NCBI GenBank assembly: GCA_902470475.1
Contig: CABRGT010000092.1
Coordinates: 1-5,132 of the forward strand
Length of the DNA: 5,132 bases
DNA from: an uncultured Porphyromonadaceae bacterium
GTDB lineage: Bacteria; Bacteroidota; Bacteroidia; Bacteroidales; Muribaculaceae
Direction of reading: 5' to 3'
The first letter of the stretch is position 1. The number at the start of each line of letters is the position of its first letter. The position numbers were made by a program, and so were the translations under genes. This document shows, piece by piece, positions 1-5,132 of the stretch. The notes below the pieces were generated by a model that was given only the letters and a program-made list of their open reading frames with translations, was not told where the DNA came from and made no database searches.

Positions 1-1861
1 CGCCGGTCACGGCCACTACCTCGCCGCGGCGCTGCAGCATGTCGACAAGCCGCGACTTGTCGGCCGGGCGGGCGCGCGACATGATCTTTATGTCGCGGCA
101 GCGGCTCAGGGCCTCCTCGTCGGAGAGCGCGGCCCATTCGGGTCCGCTGATCAGGCACGAGTCGTCATCACCCTCGGCCCACAGGCCTATCTGGCGGCCG
201 ATCTCGTGGGCTGTGCCGGGAGTGTCGCCGGTGACGATCTTCACATCGATGCCGGCGCGGAGGCTCTCGCGGATTGCGTCGGGGACGTCGGCGCGCACCG
301 GATCGGCGATGCCGCAGATGCCGATGAACTGCAGCGGCAGCCCCCGGGCGAGACGTCCGTCGGCTATGACAGGACCATCGGTCCCGTCAAGTGAGCAGCA
401 GGCGAATCCGAGTGTGCGGTAGGCGTGGCTCTGGTAGTCGAGCAGCCGGGCTTCGATGTCGGCGCGGGGGATGTCCGAGGCCACGGACGCGCACATGGCC
501 AGCACGATCTCGGGCGCACCTTTCACGTAGAGCATCCGTCGGCCGGTGGCGGCCGATTCCACTACCGTGGCCATATATTTGTTTTTGGTCGAGAAAGCGA
601 GCTGCTCTATGGTGGCCGCGTCTTCGCGCAGGCGCAGGTAGTCGGTGCCGCGGTCGCGCAGCCACATCAGCAGCGCGCCCTCCGTCGGGTTGCCCACGGC
701 TCTCACTTTCACGTGTGCCGGATCGGAGCCATAGTCGAGGAAGGCGGTGGAGTTCACCGCTATGCCTTCGTCGATGATCCCGTCGGACTTTTCGCCTTTC
801 AGGTAGAAGTCGGTGTGGGCCACCGACATGCGGTTCTGCGTCAGCGTGCCGGTCTTGTCGGTGCAGATGACGGTGGCGGCACCCATGGTCTCGCAAGCGT
901 GCATCTTGCGCACCAGATTGTTTGTGGCGAGCATCCGGCGCATGCTCAGTGCCAGGCTGAGCGACACGCTCATCGGAAGCCCTTCGGGCACGGAGACCAC
1001 AATGAGCGTCACGGCCAGCATGACGGTGGTCAGCGCATATTCGATAGCCTGTACGGCCGAGGCACCGCCCCAGTCGAATATGCAGCACCGGCCCACGATG
1101 ATCAGCAGTCCTATGGCATAGCTGGCATAGGCTATCAGGCGCCCGAGCCGCTCGAGCTGGATGGTGAGCGGGGTCTTGACGCCCGTATCGATGGTGGAGG
1201 CCTTGAACACGTGGCCCTGCTCGGTGGCGTCGCCGACGGCCGTCACCGTCATGACGCCGCGCCCTTCGACCACTGCGGTGCCGCGCAGAACGGTGTCGAC
1301 GGGGTAGGTGGCTTCCTTGCCCTCGCCGGGCGCGGGATGGTGGTTCTTACGGGCCATCGGCTCGCCGGTGAGCGAGCTTTCGTCGACTCCCATGGCCAGC
1401 GAGTCGGTCAGGCGTCCGTCGGCCGGGACTTCGTCGCCCGTGTCGAGTATGACGGTGTCGCCGACGACCACATCGCGCCGCGGGATCTCCGTGACGCTGC
1501 CGTCGCGCACGACTTTCACAAGCATGTCGTCGTTGGTGCGGTTGAGGATCTCGAACTTGCGGTCGGCGCTTACTTCCAGGCAGAAGCTTATCAGTGTGGC
1601 CATCATCACGGCCAGCAGGATTCCCAGAGGCTCGAGGAACACTTCGGCTCCTTCGCCCACCGACACGAACTCATAGACGGCGATGCCGATCGAGAGCAGC
1701 AGCGCCACGAGCAGGATCCTGATCAGCGGATCGCGGAAATTGCCGATGAATTTTTTCCAGAGCGAGGGCCGCGGCGGCGGTGTTATGATGTTGAGGCCGT
1801 GGATGCGCGCGCTTTCCTCGACTTGCGCGGCCGTCAGTCCTTTGATATGCTTCTGTTCCAT
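1..1861 (-). CDS. Calcium-translocating P-type ATPase, PMCA type (C-terminal part outside the window)
   Basis: This is a P2-type ATPase that uses ATP to pump Ca2+ out across the inner membrane. The start is the ATG at 1861-1859, and 620 codons are present; the family usually has about 850-900 residues. Visible order: an N-terminal cation-ATPase domain (residues ~7-50), M1 (~46-64), M2 (~74-93), an actuator domain (~95-225) with LTGEP at 164-168 in place of the usual TGES, M3 (~241-262), and M4 (~277-299) with VPEGLP at 291-296, whose Glu293 matches the M4 calcium ligand. The phosphorylation motif DKTGTLTQN starts at Asp335. The nucleotide domain carries KGAPE (447-451), and the P domain has IVTGD (542-546). 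The sequence stops at VVAVTG, immediately before the expected GDGTNDAP hinge motif, so M5-M10 lie outside. PEGLP followed by SVSLSLALSMRRML resembles PMCA more than SERCA or Mg2+ pumps. Calcium specificity is inferred from family. The gene is divergent from the YczE-like gene. Confidence 0.93.
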   Translation of the reverse strand, partial: MEQKHIKGLTAAQVEESARIHGLNIITPPPRPSLWKKFIGNFRDPLIRILLVALLLSIGIAVYEFVSVGEGAEVFLEPLGILLAVMMATLISFCLEVSADRKFEILNRTNDDMLVKVVRDGSVTEIPRRDVVVGDTVILDTGDEVPADGRLTDSLAMGVDESSLTGEPMARKNHHPAPGEGKEATYPVDTVLRGTAVVEGRGVMTVTAVGDATEQGHVFKASTIDTGVKTPLTIQLERLGRLIAYASYAIGLLIIVGRCCIFDWGGASAVQAIEYALTTVMLAVTLIVVSVPEGLPMSVSLSLALSMRRMLATNNLVRKMHACETMGAATVICTDKTGTLTQNRMSVAHTDFYLKGEKSDGIIDEGIAVNSTAFLDYGSDPAHVKVRAVGNPTEGALLMWLRDRGTDYLRLREDAATIEQLAFSTKNKYMATVVESAATGRRMLYVKGAPEIVLAMCASVASDIPRADIEARLLDYQSHAYRTLGFACCSLDGTDGPVIADGRLARGLPLQFIGICGIADPVRADVPDAIRESLRAGIDVKIVTGDTPGTAHEIGRQIGLWAEGDDDSCLISGPEWAALSDEEALSRCRDIKIMSRARPADKSRLVDMLQRRGEVVAVTG

Positions 1862-1891
1862 GTCCGTTACGTTCGGTTGCGTTTGAGCCGA

Positions 1892-1899
1892 CAAAGTTA
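1892..1899 (-). promoter_or_regulatory. Bacteroidota -7 element for the calcium ATPase gene
   Basis: Read on the minus strand this is TAACTTTG, a full match to the Bacteroidota consensus TAnnTTTG. It lies 30 bp before the ATPase ATG, so the 5' leader would be roughly 20 nt. No clear -33 TTTG box sits at the expected 19-21 bp spacing, but the upstream DNA is nearly all A and T. The position and exact match make it a good candidate; no transcript evidence is available here. Confidence 0.6.
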
Positions 1900-1969
1900 C
1901 ACCAAATTCAATTAATATTTAAAAAATTAAAATTAAAAATTGATTAAATCACATGTCGGGGAATTTTGG

Positions 1970-1977
1970 TAACTTTG
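1970..1977 (+). promoter_or_regulatory. Bacteroidota -7 element for the YczE-like membrane protein gene
   Basis: TAACTTTG matches TAnnTTTG exactly and lies 19 bp before the ATG at 1997, so the expected leader is very short (about 10-15 nt). No convincing -33 box is seen at normal spacing; the nearest TTG, at 1940-1942, is too far upstream. There is no Shine-Dalgarno sequence before the start, as is common in Bacteroidota. Confidence 0.6.
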
Positions 1978-1996
1978 CAGTGTAATTTCGTGAGAG

Positions 1997-2770
1997 ATGA
2001 ATATTGATACAGGTATTGCAGGGGCCGCGGAGGCTCCGAAGGTAAAGGAGAGAATCGTTTCGTTTGTGTGGCAGCACGTGTGGCTGCTCGTGTCGCTCTT
2101 CGTGATGACGCTTGGCGTAGCCGTGTGCGTGCGGTCGAATTTCGGCAGCAGCGTCATATCGTCGATTCCGTATGCGATGACGCTTGCCGGAGCTGCCGGC
2201 AAAGCTCCGGCTCTGACTATCGGCGAGTACACCAATATAATGAATGTGGTGCTGGTGGTGCTTCAGATCGCGATTCTGGGGCGGTGCTTTGAGCGTGTGC
2301 AGCTGTTTCAGCTTCTGATCGGCTTTGTGTTCGGCTCGCTTCTCGACGTGAACATGTGGCTCACCTCCGGGCTCGACTGCAGCGGTCTGTGGACTAAGGC
2401 GGCCGCCCAGCTTGCCGGATGCCTCATACTGGGATTCGGCATCGCCATGGAGATACGCTGCGGCTCGGTGACCATGCCGGGCGAGGGACTGCCGGCGTCG
2501 GTCAGTCGCCGCGCGGGCGTGCCGTTCGCCAAGGTGAAGATATGCGTCGACGTGGCGCTGGTGGCGATCGCTGTCGTGGCTGGATACGCTTTCTTCGGCC
2601 GCTGGCTCGGCGAGGTCGTCGGGCCCGGCACGCTGTTCGCCATGATCTTCGTAGGCTATGTGGTGAAGCTGATGGCCCCCCGCATGGGGTGGTTCGACCG
2701 CCTGCTGTACTACCGGCCCGGCTTCCGGCGCTATCTCTACGGCCTGGCGCGCTATATCCGCCGCGGCTGA
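1997..2770 (+). CDS. YczE/YitT-like (DUF6198-type) integral membrane protein
   Basis: A 257-residue multi-pass inner-membrane protein. After a ~25-residue soluble N-terminus, hydrophobic segments lie at about 28-46, 52-68, 81-97, 101-119, 134-152, 181-200 and 208-226. The tail from ~228 is basic and aromatic (FDRLLYYRPGFRRYLYG), consistent with a cytoplasmic end. The first segment followed by SNFGSSVISSIPYAM (47-61) is the pattern I associate with the YczE/YyaS/YitT group, in which small residues and an S-x-P-Y motif follow the first helix. MPGEGLP (160-166) is another motif of this group. Function is unknown; transport is often suggested but not established. The ATG at 1997 is chosen because a -7 element sits 19 bp upstream. 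Codons end in G or T more often than in pfkA, probably reflecting Val/Leu-rich helices. The gene stands alone, divergent from the ATPase and convergent with the small minus-strand gene. Confidence 0.82.
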   Translation: MNIDTGIAGAAEAPKVKERIVSFVWQHVWLLVSLFVMTLGVAVCVRSNFGSSVISSIPYAMTLAGAAGKAPALTIGEYTNIMNVVLVVLQIAILGRCFERVQLFQLLIGFVFGSLLDVNMWLTSGLDCSGLWTKAAAQLAGCLILGFGIAMEIRCGSVTMPGEGLPASVSRRAGVPFAKVKICVDVALVAIAVVAGYAFFGRWLGEVVGPGTLFAMIFVGYVVKLMAPRMGWFDRLLYYRPGFRRYLYGLARYIRRG

Positions 2771-2787
2771 AACCCGGCTGTATGAGG

Positions 2788-2821
2788 CCGGCCGGAGATG
2801 CCGCATGGCGTCCCCGGCCGG
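2788..2821. terminator. GC-rich hairpin between convergent genes, probable bidirectional terminator
   Basis: The arms CCGGCCGG (2788-2795) and CCGGCCGG (2814-2821) are perfectly complementary. Pairing continues inwards for seven more positions with one A-C mismatch and one T-G wobble, closing on a GCAT loop (2803-2806). This gives a 15-position stem. It begins 17 bp after the YczE-like stop and ends 21 bp from the stop of the converging small gene, so it could serve both. Neither side has a T-run, so it is not a textbook intrinsic terminator. Confidence 0.6.
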
Positions 2822-2842
2822 AGGTAATTAGATATTGCGGTG

Positions 2843-3007
2843 TCAGAGAATGTGTTTCTTCTCGCGCTTCTCGATCTTTTTCAGACGGTGGTGGATGCGG
2901 TCGAGTTCATGTACGGCCATGATGGCGGTTGCGAGAGTGGCGGCATGCAGGGCTACCTTTACAATAAAGTGTATGCGGTGCTCTTTGTGGATTTTTGCGA
3001 GTTCCAT
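2843..3007 (-). CDS. Small His/Lys-rich hypothetical protein (54 aa)
   Basis: The ATG at 3007-3005 opens a 54-codon frame ending in TGA (2845-2843). I do not recognise the family. Residues ~14-32 (FIVKVALHAATLATAIMAV) are mostly hydrophobic but contain Lys17 and His21, so this is either a weak membrane segment or an amphipathic helix. The C-terminal ~20 residues (from LDRIHHRLKKIEKREK, 35-50) are strongly basic and look like a helix or coiled coil. There are 8 His, 8 Lys and 4 Arg against 6 acidic residues, a net charge near +6. Support for a real gene: codons such as ATC, CAC, CGC and GCC match the neighbours' bias, the product is not a low-complexity translation, and a hairpin follows the stop. 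It converges on the YczE-like gene and diverges from pfkA. No strong promoter is seen; a weak -7-like TATTATTG lies at 3046-3053 on this strand. A small membrane-associated or nucleic-acid-binding protein is possible, but neither is demonstrated. Confidence 0.66.
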   Translation of the reverse strand: MELAKIHKEHRIHFIVKVALHAATLATAIMAVHELDRIHHRLKKIEKREKKHIL

Positions 3008-3054
3008 ATCGGATAAGTTTTATGGGTTAGTAAAAGTGTGTTTCGCAATAATAA

Positions 3055-3096
3055 CACGTGTGGCGGTCCGAAAGTTGCAGGCCGCGCGGACACGTG
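3055..3096. repeat. Spaced inverted repeat built on two CACGTG palindromes
   Basis: CACGTGT at 3055-3061 and ACACGTG at 3090-3096 are exact inverted copies of seven bases, and each holds the palindrome CACGTG. The 28 bp between are GC-rich and pair only patchily, so this is not a strong hairpin. The location, 80-120 bp upstream of the pfkA -7 element, would suit an upstream regulator site, but no known Bacteroidota regulator is assigned from sequence alone. Confidence 0.4.
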
Positions 3097-3098
3097 CA

Positions 3099-3118
3099 CT
3101 TAAAGTTGCTTAAAGTTG
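3099..3118. repeat. Tandem 10-bp direct repeat upstream of pfkA
   Basis: The unit CTTAAAGTTG occurs twice back to back (3099-3108 and 3109-3118), followed by CG. A third copy of the core AAAGTTGC lies at 3071-3078. A 10-bp spacing puts the two tandem copies on the same face of the helix, as in a tandem protein-binding site. It is short enough to be chance or replication slippage. Confidence 0.5.
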
Positions 3119-3174
3119 CGAAGAAATTACCGCTTTCGACCAAAAGAGCGTTTTCATTGTTTAAAAAAAAGCAT

Positions 3175-3182
3175 TAACTTTG
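3175..3182 (+). promoter_or_regulatory. Bacteroidota -7 element for pfkA
   Basis: TAACTTTG, an exact match to TAnnTTTG, ends 28 bp before the pfkA ATG. A T-rich patch at 3151-3154 sits about 20 bp upstream, where a -33 box is expected, but it is TTTT rather than TTTG. The predicted leader is roughly 20 nt and has no Shine-Dalgarno sequence. Confidence 0.62.
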
Positions 3183-3210
3183 CGATGAATTTTCACTAAG
3201 CAACAGAGAT

Positions 3211-4191
3211 ATGGCAGAAATTAAATGTGTAGGCATACTTACGTCGGGCGGCGATGCTCCGGGCATGAACGCCGCTATCCGTGCGGTGACCCGCTCGGCA
3301 ATCTTCAGCGGGCTGAAGGTCAAGGGTATCTATCGCGGCTACCGCGGTCTGATATCCGATGAGATCGTTGAGTTCCGCACCCAGAACGTCTCGAACATCA
3401 TCCAGCAGGGCGGCACCATCCTGAAGACCGCACGCTGCAAGGAATTCATGACCCCCGAAGGCCGCCAGCTGGCCTACGACGTGCTCCGCCGCCACGAGAT
3501 CGACGCCCTGGTGGTGATCGGCGGCGACGGCTCCCTGTCGGGCGCGCGCATTTTCGCCAACGAGTTCAACCTCCCCATCATCGGCCTGCCGGGCACCATC
3601 GACAACGACCTTTACGGCACCGACACCACCATCGGCTACGATACCGCCCTGAACACCATCATGGAGTGTGTCGACAAGATCCGCGACACGGCCACCAGCC
3701 ACGAGCGCCTGTTCTTCATCGAAGTCATGGGCCGCGACGCAGGCTTCCTGGCCCTCAACGGCGCCATAGCCTCAGGAGCCGAGGCTGCCATCATCCCCGA
3801 GATATCCACCGAGGTCGACCAGCTGGCCGAGCTGATCCAGAACGGCTTCCGCAAGTCGAAGAACTCATCGATCGTCCTCGTGGCCGAATCGCCCGTCACC
3901 GGCGGCGCCATGGGTCTGGCCGAGCGCGTCAAGACCGAGTTCCCCGGCTACGATGTCCGCGTATCGATCCTGGGTCATCTCCAGCGCGGCGGCTCCCCCA
4001 CCGCCCACGACCGCATCCTGGCCTCGCGCATGGGCGCCGCGGCCATCGACGCACTCATGGAGGACCAGCGCAACGTCATGATCGGCATCAAGAACGACGA
4101 GATCGTCTACGTTCCTTTCACCAAGGCCATCAAGAACGACAAGCCCATCAACCGCGAGCTGCTCAACACGCTGCGCCGCCTGTCAATCTGA
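3211..4191 (+). CDS. pfkA: ATP-dependent 6-phosphofructokinase
   Basis: Cytoplasmic enzyme that phosphorylates fructose 6-phosphate to fructose 1,6-bisphosphate, the committed step of glycolysis; the family is normally a homotetramer. At 326 residues it is full length. Visible motifs: GILTSGGDAPGMNAAIR (8-24) at the nucleotide site; GGDGS (104-108) and PGTIDND (127-133), where the Gly residues indicate ATP rather than pyrophosphate as donor (PPi enzymes have GGDDS and PKTIDND); catalytic base Asp131; EVMGRDAG (171-178) for sugar-phosphate binding; and GHLQRGGSPTAHDR (255-268). Arg24 and Arg28 align by memory with the E. coli effector-site Arg21 and Arg25, so allosteric control is plausible, although the effector is not shown. 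The ATG at 3211 is supported by the -7 element upstream and the usual MAEIKCVGIL start. Codon use shifts from mixed at the 5' end to strongly C-ending. It is followed after 25 bp by the lipoprotein gene. Confidence 0.97.
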   Translation: MAEIKCVGILTSGGDAPGMNAAIRAVTRSAIFSGLKVKGIYRGYRGLISDEIVEFRTQNVSNIIQQGGTILKTARCKEFMTPEGRQLAYDVLRRHEIDALVVIGGDGSLSGARIFANEFNLPIIGLPGTIDNDLYGTDTTIGYDTALNTIMECVDKIRDTATSHERLFFIEVMGRDAGFLALNGAIASGAEAAIIPEISTEVDQLAELIQNGFRKSKNSSIVLVAESPVTGGAMGLAERVKTEFPGYDVRVSILGHLQRGGSPTAHDRILASRMGAAAIDALMEDQRNVMIGIKNDEIVYVPFTKAIKNDKPINRELLNTLRRLSI

Positions 4192-4216
4192 TCAAAGCAC
4201 GCCCCGCCGCCCGCCG

Positions 4217-5132
4217 ATGAAGCTCACCCCCCTGCGACTGATCCCGATGCTGCTGCTGGCCCTGCTGGCGGCCTGCGCCAGTATAGGCAGGCCCGAAGGC
4301 GGTCCGCGCGACGAGCTTCCTCCCGTATTCGTGCGCGCGACGCCGATGCCCGGCGACACCGGCGTCGACGCGCGCAACATAACGGTCTACTTCGACGAGA
4401 ACGTCCAGCTCGAGGACGCATTCAACAAGGTTGTCATATCCCCTGTGCAGATCCAGGCTCCCACCGTCACGGCCAACGGCCGCCGCGTCACCGTCCGCCT
4501 CAACGACACCATCCGGCCGGCCACCACCTACACCATCGACTTCGGCGACGCCATCAAGGACCTCAACGAGGGCAACGTGCTCGACGGCTTCGCCCTCGAC
4601 TTCTCCACCGGTGGCCATATCGACACCATGCGCATCTCCGGCATCGTGCTCCAGGCCTCCAACCTCGAGCCTGCCCAGGGCATCCTCGTGGGCGCCTATT
4701 CCAACACCGCCGACTCGGCCATACGCACTCTGCCGCCCGACCGCATCGCCCGCACCAACCAGCGCGGTCAGTTCACCATCCGCAACCTTCCCCCGGGCGC
4801 CTACCGCGTATATGCCTTCAACGACCTCAACCGCGACTACCACTGGGACCGCTCCGAGGACATTGCTTTCCTCGACTCGCTCGTCATCCCCTCCGTAAAG
4901 TCTATCGAGGTGGTCGATACGCTCTATGACTCGGCCGGTGCCGACTCGCTCGTCGTCCGTCAGGGTCACCGCTTCCTCCCCAACGACCTGCTGCTGACGT
5001 GGTTCAATCTCAACTACCGCGCGCAGTATGTCAAGGACTACCGCCGCGACGTCCGCCGCAAGGCCACGCTGATCCTCGGCGCCGAACCCGACTCGCTGCC
5101 GCGCATCCGCGCTGTCGGCGGCGGCGACTCGC
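4217..5132 (+). CDS. Ig-like domain lipoprotein (Big_5/SbsA type), C-terminal part outside the window
   Basis: The ATG at 4217 opens a frame of 305 codons still open at the right edge; relatives are, as I recall, about 550-600 residues. Residues 1-19 are a lipoprotein signal peptide with lipobox LAAC ending at Cys20, so the mature protein should be lipid-anchored in the envelope. The residues just after the cysteine (ASIGRPE) lack the acidic run used as a surface-export signal in some Bacteroidota, so a periplasm-facing position is possible. Residues ~33-131 form a bacterial Ig-like domain, with GGPRDELPPVF (28-38), ITVYFDENVQL (55-65) and LDGFALDFSTG (122-132). A second beta-rich segment follows (~138-205: ISGIVLQ, then RGQFTIRNLPPGAYRVYAFND), resembling a carboxypeptidase-regulatory-like fold. 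The family is common in Bacteroidota and its role is unknown. The gene begins 25 bp after pfkA with no terminator visible, so co-transcription is likely. Confidence 0.85.
   Translation, partial: MKLTPLRLIPMLLLALLAACASIGRPEGGPRDELPPVFVRATPMPGDTGVDARNITVYFDENVQLEDAFNKVVISPVQIQAPTVTANGRRVTVRLNDTIRPATTYTIDFGDAIKDLNEGNVLDGFALDFSTGGHIDTMRISGIVLQASNLEPAQGILVGAYSNTADSAIRTLPPDRIARTNQRGQFTIRNLPPGAYRVYAFNDLNRDYHWDRSEDIAFLDSLVIPSVKSIEVVDTLYDSAGADSLVVRQGHRFLPNDLLLTWFNLNYRAQYVKDYRRDVRRKATLILGAEPDSLPRIRAVGGGDS

Larger units (their letters stand above)
1892..1977. repeat. Imperfect inverted repeat forming the divergent promoter region
   Basis: The arms at 1892-1909 and 1961-1977 are inverted copies. Nine bases (CAAAGTTAC) are identical and the next eight or nine differ only by a small insertion and shift. 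Each arm contains one TAACTTTG -7 element, and the two point outwards to the ATPase (minus) and the YczE-like gene (plus). The 51-bp spacer is extremely AT-rich between 1911 and 1950. The repeat could be a bidirectional operator or just convergence of promoter sequence. It is too long-spaced to be a terminator hairpin. Confidence 0.6.
3008..3210. other. Intergenic region with repeats between the small gene and pfkA
   Basis: No convincing gene is seen here. It holds two CACGTG palindromes, an AAAGTTGC motif present three times, and an AT-rich stretch ending in the pfkA -7 element. It must contain the promoters of both flanking divergent genes. The pfkA side is clear, the small-gene side is not. 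Confidence 0.6.

Noticed and set aside
387..1088. Minus-strand open frame of 233 codons
   Set aside because: It overlaps the ATPase on the same strand in another frame and gives an Arg/His-rich, low-quality translation.
425..1915. Long plus-strand open frame (496 codons), His/Gly/Asp-rich
   Set aside because: It lies antisense to the calcium ATPase, which has all expected motifs. The open frame is a by-product of GC-rich codons, and its composition resembles no real protein.
1949..2806. Minus-strand open frame of 285 codons
   Set aside because: It is antisense to the YczE-like gene, His/Arg-rich without any motif, and crosses the promoter of that gene.
2835..3113. Plus-strand open frame of 92 codons
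   Set aside because: It is Cys/Arg/Ser-rich with poor codon use and is antisense to the small minus-strand gene, which has much better coding character.
3131..3150. Short stem CGCTTT / AAGAGCG before the pfkA promoter
   Set aside because: It has only about six pairs including a wobble, with an eight-base loop; too weak to call a terminator or operator.
3185..3199. Four-codon leader ORF (MNFH) upstream of pfkA
   Set aside because: It begins only 2 bp after the -7 element, so the transcription start probably falls inside or after its ATG. A regulatory upstream ORF is unlikely.
2771..3210. Possible replication terminus, because the plus strand changes from G-rich to C-rich here
   Set aside because: The change is explained by gene orientation plus a preference for C-ending codons. 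A 5-kb window cannot show replication skew, and no dif-like site was recognised.
4163..4969. Minus-strand open frame of 268 codons
   Set aside because: It is antisense to the start of the Ig-like lipoprotein gene, rich in Val/Gly/Asp, with no recognisable motif.

Overview
The window looks like a stretch of chromosome from a fairly GC-rich member of the Bacteroidales; a Muribaculaceae-type gut bacterium is my best guess. Three things point there. Three promoter-like copies of TAACTTTG match the Bacteroidota -7 consensus TAnnTTTG. The genes lack Shine-Dalgarno sequences. The PfkA and the C-terminal Ig-like lipoprotein read like their Bacteroides counterparts as I remember them. Coding regions are GC-rich with many C-ending codons, while promoter regions are strikingly AT-rich. 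The family-level placement is inference.

Layout: positions 1-1861 (minus strand, running off the left edge) encode the first 620 residues of a PMCA-type calcium-translocating P-type ATPase. A 135-bp AT-rich divergent promoter region follows, with two nearly mirror-image promoter cores facing opposite ways. Positions 1997-2770 (plus) encode a YczE/YitT-like (DUF6198-type) multi-pass membrane protein. It ends at a strong GC-rich hairpin (2788-2821). This hairpin also lies just past the stop of a converging 54-codon gene on the minus strand (2843-3007), which is not recognisable by family but has good coding character. A 203-bp intergenic region with short repeats separates that small gene from pfkA (3211-4191, plus), the ATP-dependent 6-phosphofructokinase. 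Only 25 bp downstream, a lipoprotein with a bacterial Ig-like (Big_5/SbsA type) domain begins (4217) and runs off the right edge.

The genes do not form one pathway. The ATPase exports calcium, the YczE-like protein is of unknown function, PfkA carries out the committed step of glycolysis, and the lipoprotein is an envelope protein. pfkA and the lipoprotein gene are probably co-transcribed because of their spacing and the lack of a visible terminator. The ATPase and the YczE-like gene share a divergent promoter region and might share regulation.

I see no mobile element, CRISPR array, RNA gene or defence island, and nothing that amounts to a new multi-gene system. The items most worth a second look are the small His/Lys-rich ORF, the mirror-image divergent promoters, and the repeat cluster upstream of pfkA.
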